Positions 57,814 to 64,000 of a stretch of 64,000 nt of DNA are shown here, piece by piece (position 1 is the first letter of the stretch; the number at the start of each line of letters is the position of its first letter). Origin of the DNA: Thalassospira lucentensis (GTDB taxonomy: Bacteria; Pseudomonadota; Alphaproteobacteria; Rhodospirillales; Thalassospiraceae). Made by a program: the position numbers and the translations under genes. Location of the stretch: the NCBI RefSeq assembly GCF_001613805.1, contig NZ_LPVY01000002.1, positions 310,001 through 374,000 on the forward strand, given 5' to 3'. The notes beneath the pieces were generated by a model, which worked only from the letters and a program-made list of their open reading frames with translations, had not been told where the DNA came from and did not search any database.

Positions 57814-57837
57814 CAGAAACAGAAACAGAAACAGAAA
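57814..57837. repeat. (CAGAAA)4 hexanucleotide repeat
   Basis: Four exact copies of CAGAAA follow the MCP stop codon by 14 bases and run up to the terminator stem. Slippage here could change the spacing between the stop codon and the terminator but no coding frame. Confidence 0.9.
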
Positions 57838-57840
57838 CAA

Positions 57841-57871
57841 AAGCACCCCGGTCACATGCCGGGGTGTTTTG
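57841..57871. terminator. Intrinsic terminator between the MCP and SAH-hydrolase-like genes
   Basis: Stem CACCCCGG / CCGGGGTG with a 7-base loop is flanked by AAAAG on the left and TTTT on the right. It can serve both convergent genes. Confidence 0.88.
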
Positions 57872-57889
57872 CATTTGATGAACCGGAAA

Positions 57890-59068
57890 TCAGCTATGCG
57901 ACCGTAAAACCGCCTCGGCGATTTCGCGTTCAACGTCCGCCGGGTAATCATAGAATCCCGGCTTGAACGACGATGCCCCACCCGATGCCAGCCAGTCGAT
58001 CCCGCGAATCAGAATGGCGGAAAACGGATCAAACAGGTCCTTGCCCGATCCCCCCATGCCCGGCGCGAGGTTCAGAAGACTGCCCCGGTTCAGAAGGTAG
58101 ACTTCCTTGCCATTATCAAGCGTGAAACGCTCGATATAGCGGCGCATCCGGGTGCGTTCCTGCGTATCAAGCCATTTGACGTCAATTTCGGTATTGGAAT
58201 GCCCGACATTGACCAGAATGACACCACGACGCGCCAGTTTGATCTGATCCAGGCCAAGGATGCCGGAAAAACCCGTCGCGGTGACGACAATCGCACATTC
58301 CCGAAGCCCGTCTTCAAGCGCCACAACCCGGCAACCGTGATGCTGGGCTTCAAGGGCGCGAACCGGATCGCGTTCCGCGACCGATACGACCGCCCCCAGA
58401 TTGCGCGCCCGTTCGGCAACGCCACGCCCGACCGGCCCAAAACCGATCACAAGAACCGAACGGCCATAAAGCGCCAGACCGGTGACGTTGGAAAAGACCG
58501 GCCACATTTCCTGTGCCACATGGTGGCGGTTATGCAGGCGGTCCTTGATCGCGATATCGTTCCAGTTAAACACCGGGAAGGTAAAATCAAGCTTTTCAAC
58601 GCGGTGAACACCGGTCGTGGTCGCTTCAAGCGCCCCATCGACCTTATGGCCCTTTTTCACAAACGCCTCGATCAGTTCCCCACCCATGTCGGCCACGATA
58701 TCGGCCGGACCATCAGACAGGATATCGATGCTTTTGGCGTATTCATCGGGCGTCATGCCGGAAAAGGCATGGACCTCGACCCCGTTCGCCGCCAGATAGG
58801 CCGCCGCAACATCATCGGTGCTATCGGGGTTGCACGCGCCCACCTTGACCGTGGCACCCGCTTTGACAAACGGCAACAGGGTCGGAATGGTGTCTTCAAG
58901 CACGTGCTGGAAACTGACGATGGTTTTGTCACGCAGGTCGCGTTTGGCAACGTAATTGCCGTATTTGGCGGTCACCGGGCAGATCACCTCGCGCCAGGCA
59001 AGGGTTTCATCGGTGATATTGGCGGCAAGTGCCGGGTCCTTGATGCGGCTGGTCGTAGAGGTGGTCAT
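57890..59068 (-). CDS. S-adenosylhomocysteine hydrolase-like protein with altered active site
   Basis: The 392-residue protein is clearly homologous to SAH hydrolase: GATVKVGACNPDSTDDVAAA, EATTTGVHRVEKL, the NAD loop LVIGFGPVGRGVAERA and NVGHSNTEIDVKWL. It is shorter than the usual 430-470 residues. By eye-alignment with the human enzyme, His55, Lys186 and His301 are kept (here H55, K175, H290). Asp131, Glu156 and Asp190 are replaced by M128, A149 and H179, and His353 by glycine. It therefore probably acts on a different substrate or binds NAD without SAH hydrolysis. It stands alone, convergent with the MCP gene. Confidence 0.85.
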   Translation of the reverse strand: MTTSTTSRIKDPALAANITDETLAWREVICPVTAKYGNYVAKRDLRDKTIVSFQHVLEDTIPTLLPFVKAGATVKVGACNPDSTDDVAAAYLAANGVEVHAFSGMTPDEYAKSIDILSDGPADIVADMGGELIEAFVKKGHKVDGALEATTTGVHRVEKLDFTFPVFNWNDIAIKDRLHNRHHVAQEMWPVFSNVTGLALYGRSVLVIGFGPVGRGVAERARNLGAVVSVAERDPVRALEAQHHGCRVVALEDGLRECAIVVTATGFSGILGLDQIKLARRGVILVNVGHSNTEIDVKWLDTQERTRMRRYIERFTLDNGKEVYLLNRGSLLNLAPGMGGSGKDLFDPFSAILIRGIDWLASGGASSFKPGFYDYPADVEREIAEAVLRSHS

Positions 59069-59209
59069 GGGTGGGCTCGCTTGAAACGTGGGACGAATAC
59101 TGGATTACCCCCATGTGTTAATCCCAGCCCGACCGGATGAAAAGCATTTCTGACCATGTGGTCAGATTTTTCATCCGGCGGGCAGGATCAAGGACGCGAA
59201 CCCCTTACT

Positions 59210-59914
59210 TTAAGGACGCGCCGGAATTTCCAGACCACGCTTCACCGCCGGTCGCGCAAGCCCGCGTTCAAGCCATGCCGGAACGTTTTTCAGGCTGTCA
59301 TAATCCACCAGTGCCCCGGCATCATAGAAACCGACCAGATTGCGTACCCAGCCAAGGGTCGCGATATCGGCAATGGTATATTCATCACCCATGATCCAGT
59401 CACGCCCGGCAAGACGGGTTTCGAGAACACCCAGCAGACGTTTGGATTCCCCAACATACCGATCCCGTGGGCGTTTATCCTCATACTCGCGACCGGCAAA
59501 TTTGTGGAAGAAGCCAAGCTGGCCAAACATCGGGCCAATTGCTGCCATCTGGAAAAACACCCACTGGATGGTTTCGATCCGGGCAATCGGATCAGACGGC
59601 AGGAATTTTCCGGTTTTTTCCGCCAGATACAAAAGAATTGCGCCCGATTCAAACAGGCCAACCGGCTTCCCATCCGGCCCGTTCGGGTCAATGATGGCCG
59701 GGATTTTGCCATTCGGGTTCAGCGAAAGGAATTCCGGCGTCCATGTTTCGTCCTTGCCGATATCAATGAAATGCGGCTCGTAATCGATGCCGGTTTCTTC
59801 CAGCATGATCGAAACCTTGACCCCGTTTGGCGTCGGCAGGGAATAAAGCTGCAATATATCCGGGTTCTTGGCGGGCCATCGCTTGGTGATGTCAAATGCG
59901 GACAGATCAGCCAT
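59210..59914 (-). CDS. Glutathione S-transferase (YghU/disulfide-bond-oxidoreductase-like)
   Basis: The 234-residue protein has the thioredoxin-fold N-domain (YSLPTPNGVKVSIMLEETGI, with the Thr-Pro-Asn-Gly active-site stretch typical of the Nu-class YghU/YfcG group). The glutathione-site NPNGKIPAIIDP and FESGAILLYLAE follow, and then a helical C-domain (IMGDEYTIADIATLGWVRNL). Nu-class members act as disulfide-bond reductases with two glutathiones. The ATG at 59914 is chosen; upstream in-frame starts at 59944 and 59965 add non-homologous residues. Confidence 0.92.
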   Translation of the reverse strand: MADLSAFDITKRWPAKNPDILQLYSLPTPNGVKVSIMLEETGIDYEPHFIDIGKDETWTPEFLSLNPNGKIPAIIDPNGPDGKPVGLFESGAILLYLAEKTGKFLPSDPIARIETIQWVFFQMAAIGPMFGQLGFFHKFAGREYEDKRPRDRYVGESKRLLGVLETRLAGRDWIMGDEYTIADIATLGWVRNLVGFYDAGALVDYDSLKNVPAWLERGLARPAVKRGLEIPARP

Positions 59915-60197
59915 CTGAATATTATCCTTCCTGATTTGGGTCATGGCGGTTGATCGGGTCGGCATTGCGCCAGACCATCAACCCTTATCCAACGTGATGT
60001 CCCCAAGATGTAGGATAAGACGACCTTCCCGCCAGCGCGAATTTGGCAATTGACTGTTTCCCGCCCTGTTTCAGTCCTGCGGCAACAACAGATCAGGCCA
60101 ACCCGCGCATGCAGATTGGCCTGACTGGACTGCGACATACGGATCAATATTCATCCGCTGCCGATATGGGATTGCCTTAACCGCGTGCGATATTATC

Positions 60198-60656
60198 TTA
60201 CCAGGCACGATAAGGCAGGAATTTGCCATCAAGGGTCACGACAACGCGGTCCCCCTTCGGATCGGCCTTGCGTTCGATATACATTTCGTAATCAATCGCA
60301 CTCATGATGCCGTCGCCGAACTTTTCATGGATGATTTCTTTGATCGTTTCGCCGTAAACGCCCATGATTTCATAGATACGGTATACCGCCGGATCGGTCG
60401 GCACCGCCTGTTCCCAGATTTTCATCGGGCATTCCTGCAGCACGGCGGATGCCTCCGCCGGAAGCTCCAGCAGGGCCACCAGCATATCGGCCTTTTCCTT
60501 GGGCGCGGAATTCATGCCAAGGCAGACCGACGTGGTCCAGACCGGGGACATGCCGATCTTGCTGGCGATTTCTTCCCAGCCAAGACCCTTGGCTTTTTTG
60601 GACGTAATGATCAGTTCTTTCACATCTGCTTTTTTCACAGCTTTTCTCCACTTCAC
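60198..60656 (-). CDS. cynS: Cyanate hydratase (cyanase)
   Basis: The 152-residue enzyme turns cyanate and bicarbonate into ammonia and carbon dioxide. The catalytic set is visible in YRIYEIMGVYGETIKEIIHE (Arg and Glu) and GDGIMSAIDYEMYIERK (Ser). The N-terminal helical domain (KAKGLGWEEIASKIGMSPVW) and the C-terminal VVTLDGKFLPYRAW complete the fold at normal length. It starts 18 bases after the ABC ATPase, closing a cyanate uptake operon. Confidence 0.96.
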   Translation of the reverse strand: MKWRKAVKKADVKELIITSKKAKGLGWEEIASKIGMSPVWTTSVCLGMNSAPKEKADMLVALLELPAEASAVLQECPMKIWEQAVPTDPAVYRIYEIMGVYGETIKEIIHEKFGDGIMSAIDYEMYIERKADPKGDRVVVTLDGKFLPYRAW

Positions 60657-60674
60657 TGTCTGTGTCGTTACGGA

Positions 60675-61604
60675 TTAGTCGGCACCATTCACCACCCGCG
60701 GGCGGGCGGGTGTCTCGTCGGCACCTTTGTTGGATTTATTGGCAACCGGCCCGTTCAGGCCAAAACGGATGACGTTTGGTTCAGAAACGCCATCCTCGTC
60801 ACGTTTCCCGGCCAGTTCGCGGGACCGCTTGGCAAGGAATTCGACCAGATGGTTGCGAATGTCGTAATAGTCGGGATGATGGATGATATCGGCCCGAACG
60901 CGCGGGCGTTCGATATCGACCTGTACCGATTCCGCGACCCGCGCATAGGGGCCGTTGGTCATAAGGAGGATACGGTCGGCAAGCAGGATCGCCTCGTCGA
61001 CATCATGGGTGATCATGAAAACAGTCTGATCCGACCCGGCCCAGATACGGATCAATTCATCCTGAATGCTGCCCCGTGTCAGGGCATCAAGTGCCCCAAA
61101 CGGTTCATCCAGCAACAGCAGTTCCGGCTGAATGGCAAAGGCCCGCGCAATCGAAACACGCTGCCGCATGCCACCTGATAATTGTGATGGCTTGCGAAGC
61201 TCCGCCCCGCCGGTAAGCCCCACCATTTCCAGATATTTGATCGAATGATCATGGACCTGTTTCTTGGTCCAGTTGCGATGGCGCGCCTGCACGGCAAAGG
61301 TCACGTTTTTAAGCGCGGATAACCACGGCAACAGGGAATAGTTCTGAAACACGATACCGCGATCAAGACTTGGCCCCGATACTTCCCTGCCATTCATGAT
61401 CACCGCGCCGTCGGTCGGCTCGTCGAGCCCGGCAAGGATATTCAGGATCGTCGATTTGCCGCAGCCCGAATGACCAATGATGCAGACAAATTCGCCCTTT
61501 TCGATCCCCAGATTGACGTTTTCAAACACGGTTAACGGATCAGATCCCTTGGGGCCGGGGAACCGCTTGCTTAGTCCCTGTACGCTCAGGAAGGGTGTTG
61601 GCAT
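60675..61604 (-). CDS. cynD: Cyanate/nitrate-type ABC transporter ATP-binding protein
   Basis: The 309-residue ATPase has Walker A GHSGCGKST, the signature LSGGMRQRVSIARAFA, Walker B LLLDEPFGALDALTR and the H-loop MITHDVDEAILLADRI. It is closest in style to NrtD/CynD/SsuB. The ATG at 61604 begins MPTPFLSVQGLSKRF. The C-terminal 50 residues are a charged extension past the core domain. It energises uptake through the permease encoded 11 bases upstream; cyanate specificity is inferred from cynS. Confidence 0.88.
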   Translation of the reverse strand: MPTPFLSVQGLSKRFPGPKGSDPLTVFENVNLGIEKGEFVCIIGHSGCGKSTILNILAGLDEPTDGAVIMNGREVSGPSLDRGIVFQNYSLLPWLSALKNVTFAVQARHRNWTKKQVHDHSIKYLEMVGLTGGAELRKPSQLSGGMRQRVSIARAFAIQPELLLLDEPFGALDALTRGSIQDELIRIWAGSDQTVFMITHDVDEAILLADRILLMTNGPYARVAESVQVDIERPRVRADIIHHPDYYDIRNHLVEFLAKRSRELAGKRDEDGVSEPNVIRFGLNGPVANKSNKGADETPARPRVVNGAD

Positions 61605-61615
61605 GGTGCTTTTCC

Positions 61616-62446
61616 TTATTCCTGGTACTGCACAAGGCGGGCGCAATAGGCGAACGCCGTATCAAGAAGCATGCCGACAAGGCCGATCATCAGGATCGAA
61701 AAGATCACACTGGTCAGATCCAGATTGTTCCATTCGTTCCAGACGTAATAGCCAATGCCGGTACCGCCCACGAGCATCTCGGCGGCTACAATCACCAGCC
61801 ACGCAATCCCGATGGAAATCCGCATCCCCGTCAGGATGGTCGGTGCCGCCGCCGGAAGAATGACGATCCACGCGGTTTTCAGCGTGCCCAGTTCATGGGT
61901 GCGCGCGACATTGACCCAGTCCTTGCGTACACCGGCAACGCCAAAGGCCGTATTGATCAGCATCGGCCAGATCGAACAGATAAAGATCACGAAAATCGCC
62001 GATGCCTGACTGTCCTGAATGACAAACAGCGCAAGCGGCATCCACGCCAGCGGCGAAATCGGGCGAAGGATCTGGATGAACGGATCAAGTGCCCGATACA
62101 TCAATGGCGACATGCCAATCAGGAACCCGGCCGGAATGGCAATTGCCGCGGCCAGAAAATAGCCCGACAGCACGCGATAAAGCGAATAACCGATCTGAAT
62201 GCCAATCCCCTTGTCGTTAGGACCGGCATCATAGAAAGGGTTGGAAAGTTCTTCCCACGCCTTGACGAACACCGCAGATGGTGGCGGCACGGCGGCCTTT
62301 GGCTCTGCCCCGCCCATCAGGATTTCATATTCCGTCAGTTCACTGCCCAGTTTCTGCTGGGGGCTGGCGGCCTCCCATATTCCAAGAAGAACCGCCAGCA
62401 AAACAGCAGACAACAGCAGCGCCCTGGCATTCAGGGATGCGATCAT
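61616..62446 (-). CDS. cynB: Cyanate/nitrate-type ABC transporter permease
   Basis: The 276-residue inner-membrane permease has about six helices and the EAA-like loop (VARTHELGTLKTAWIVILPAAAPTILTG, with the conserved Gly). An N-terminal periplasmic segment of about 70 residues includes SPQQKLGSELTEYEILMGG. It resembles NrtB/CynB. It begins 1 base after the binding-protein gene, indicating coupled translation. Confidence 0.88.
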   Translation of the reverse strand: MIASLNARALLLSAVLLAVLLGIWEAASPQQKLGSELTEYEILMGGAEPKAAVPPPSAVFVKAWEELSNPFYDAGPNDKGIGIQIGYSLYRVLSGYFLAAAIAIPAGFLIGMSPLMYRALDPFIQILRPISPLAWMPLALFVIQDSQASAIFVIFICSIWPMLINTAFGVAGVRKDWVNVARTHELGTLKTAWIVILPAAAPTILTGMRISIGIAWLVIVAAEMLVGGTGIGYYVWNEWNNLDLTSVIFSILMIGLVGMLLDTAFAYCARLVQYQE

Positions 62447-62447
62447 A

Positions 62448-63917
62448 TCAGCTTACCCCTTTGCCAATCGGGAAGCTGTTGACATAGGCCTCGGGCTGAT
62501 CGGGGTCGAACTCTTTGCCCATGATCGTATATTTCTGATAGGTGCTGTCTGGTGCTTCGTAGCCAAGGTCTTTCATGATCTTGGCGCAATCGGCCGCGAC
62601 ATAGACTTCTTCGGCGATTTTCTTGTAATCGACATCGCCGTCGATATAGCCCCAGCGCTTCATCTGCGTCAGAATCCACACACCCATCGAATGCCACGGG
62701 AACGGATCGAAATCGATGCGGTCCGGCACGTTCTTGACCTCGCCCAGACCATCGGCATAACGCCCGGTCAGGACCTGCTCGATGACCGGCACCGGCTGGT
62801 TCAGATAGTTGGTCGGCGCGATTGCTGCCGAGATTTCCTTGCGGTTTTCCGGCTTGGATGCGTATTGCGTCGCATCGACGATCGATTTCAGAAGCGCGCC
62901 ATAGGTATTGGGCATTTCATCGGCAAACGCCTTGGAACAGGCAAACGCACAGCACGGATGACCTTCCCAGATATCCTTGGTCAGGGTGTGGATGAAGCCG
63001 ATTTTTTCCCAGACGGCACGCTGGTTGAACGGATCAGGCGACAGATAACCATCAAGGTTACCGGCACGCAGGTTGGCGACCATTTCGGGCGGCGGAACGA
63101 CACGGATCTGGATGTCTTTATCCGGGTCAAGGCCATGTTCGGCGACGTAATAACGCAGCAGGAAGTTGTGCATCGAATATTCGAACGGCACACCGAACTT
63201 GAAGCCCTTCCACTGTTTCGGATCGCGTTTATCAAGATGGTCGTTATGCAGGACAATCGCCTGCCCGTTGATGTTTTCAACCGCCGGCATCAGGAACGGG
63301 GTCGCGGTCGAACCGGCCCCCATGGTGATGGCAAGCGGCATGGGGGTGAGCATATGCGACGCGTCATATTCATTGTTCAATGACTTGTCACGTGCGACCG
63401 CCCAGCCCGCGGTTTTGATCACATCGACATCAAGACCGTATTTCTCATAAAAGCCCATCGGCTGGGCCATGATGATCGGGGTGGCGCAGGTGATCGGAAC
63501 AAAGCCGATATTAAGCTTGGTCTTTTCCGGCGTGCCCAGATCATCAAGGATTGCCGCCTTGACCTTATCAAGCGGCAGGACCGACGCCAGTGCCGCCATC
63601 ATCGTGCCGCTACCAACCATTTTGGCAAAGGAACGACGCGAAATCTCGTTATGCCCGAAGACAGAGCGGACCACCGCACTTTCAATCGCGCGATCCAGCA
63701 TTTCCTCGCTGCTGGCAAGCTTGCCAGACGACGACGACGCGCCATCCACAGCCATATCGCTATGGGCGGGCATCGATGCCAGATCGTATGTGTCTTCGTG
63801 ATGGTCATGACCGGCATGGTGATGTTTGCCGGTTGCGCAAGCCTCGCAGCCGCACGATTTGCTATGCCGCAGATCGCTTTCGCCACTGAATGGATCGCCC
63901 AGACTTTTGATAGACAT
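62448..63917 (-). CDS. cynA: Cyanate/nitrate-type ABC substrate-binding protein with Cys/His-rich N-terminal extension
   Basis: The 489-residue NrtA/CynA-like binding protein has its mature domain from about residue 125 (LNIGFVPITCATPIIMAQPM, EGHPCCAFACSKAFADEMP). A twin-arginine signal is at 93-100 (SRRSFAKM, then a hydrophobic helix GSGTMMAALASVLPL). Unusually, about 90 residues precede the twin-arginine motif, including SCGCEAC at 21-27 and a His cluster at 32-40 that looks able to bind metal. An internal start just before the twin-arginine motif is possible, but the upstream frame is intact and has GGGGGTG-like ribosome-binding sequence before the ATG at 63917. Confidence 0.88.
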   Translation of the reverse strand: MSIKSLGDPFSGESDLRHSKSCGCEACATGKHHHAGHDHHEDTYDLASMPAHSDMAVDGASSSSGKLASSEEMLDRAIESAVVRSVFGHNEISRRSFAKMVGSGTMMAALASVLPLDKVKAAILDDLGTPEKTKLNIGFVPITCATPIIMAQPMGFYEKYGLDVDVIKTAGWAVARDKSLNNEYDASHMLTPMPLAITMGAGSTATPFLMPAVENINGQAIVLHNDHLDKRDPKQWKGFKFGVPFEYSMHNFLLRYYVAEHGLDPDKDIQIRVVPPPEMVANLRAGNLDGYLSPDPFNQRAVWEKIGFIHTLTKDIWEGHPCCAFACSKAFADEMPNTYGALLKSIVDATQYASKPENRKEISAAIAPTNYLNQPVPVIEQVLTGRYADGLGEVKNVPDRIDFDPFPWHSMGVWILTQMKRWGYIDGDVDYKKIAEEVYVAADCAKIMKDLGYEAPDSTYQKYTIMGKEFDPDQPEAYVNSFPIGKGVS

Positions 63918-63949
63918 GTGGTCACCCCCTGTTTTGTTTACGCCGCCCG

Positions 63950-64000
63950 TCAGGCGACACCGATATTCGGGGTGATAACAGCAACCGGCGTGCCAGATTT
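63950..64000 (-). CDS. Possible C-terminal end of an upstream gene (partial)
   Basis: On the minus strand the window edge reads KSGTPVAVITPNIGVA followed by TGA at 63950-63952, 32 bases before the cynA start. The residues look like a protein end and the spacing fits an operon, but 16 codons are too few for identification. Confidence 0.3.
   Translation of the reverse strand, partial: KSGTPVAVITPNIGVA

Overview
The window is a contiguous piece of an alphaproteobacterial chromosome, most likely a marine Rhodospirillales of the Thalassospira type. This is inferred from moderately high GC, an aa3-type cytochrome oxidase operon with ctaG and SURF1, an ethylmalonyl-CoA pathway cluster, MEP-pathway isoprenoid genes, CheZ-type chemotaxis phosphatases and a soluble PilZ chemoreceptor. 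No rRNA, insertion sequence, integrase or CRISPR array was seen, and one tRNA is present.

Layout. 1-4.9 kb: a dehydrogenase fragment diverges from a LysR regulator. The regulator is followed by a two-gene membrane unit (DUF3100 protein plus a small partner), an M20 amidohydrolase and a DJ-1/PfpI protein. Two copies of one inverted repeat (TGTTGC-N7-GCAACA) mark the two promoter regions. 5-8 kb: a TPR lipoprotein, ispE, tRNA-Gln and a terminator. 8.1-18.1 kb: surface-glycan genes, AT-rich in the 12971-14044 and 15898-18105 genes. Two divergent operons (MBOAT acyltransferase, SGNH protein and DUF5989 micropeptide on one side; SxtJ-like protein, carbamoyltransferase and a second SGNH protein on the other) look like an acylation/carbamoylation unit. 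After a conventional cutC-ROK kinase pair comes a fusion of a UPF0104 flippase-like half with an O-antigen ligase half.

18-29.3 kb (minus strand): M16 peptidase, thrC, a cyclic-nucleotide-binding protein, an M32 carboxypeptidase, and the cytochrome c oxidase operon ctaC-ctaD-ctaB-coxF-ctaG-ctaE-DUF983-surf1. A gene-poor stretch of nearly 1 kb follows. 30-36.7 kb: two CheZ paralogues enclose yqgE, a DsbD/ScsB-type reductase, a peroxiredoxin and an unknown gene. 36.8-41.7 kb: the glycine cleavage operon gcvT-gcvH-gcvPA-gcvPB, headed by a tandem glycine riboswitch.

42-48.5 kb: a lipoprotein diverges from ispH, thrB, rnhA, a HAMP-PAS-GGDEF-EAL protein and a Tag-type glycosylase. 48.5-50 kb: an SDR gene and a TetR gene diverge across two near-identical palindromic operators. 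50-55.5 kb: the ethylmalonyl-CoA cluster (ecm diverging from ccr and mcd). 55.7-60 kb: a soluble MCP with a PilZ domain, an S-adenosylhomocysteine hydrolase homologue with altered catalytic residues, and a glutathione transferase. 60.2-63.9 kb: a cyanate uptake and degradation operon (binding protein, permease, ATPase, cyanase), whose binding protein has a Cys/His-rich N-terminal extension ahead of a twin-arginine motif.

The least described parts are the divergent carbamoyl/acyl locus, the flippase-ligase fusion, the SAH-hydrolase-like protein, the DUF3100 transport unit with its regulator sites, and the extended cyanate-binding protein. All names come from reading motifs by eye; no database search was run.
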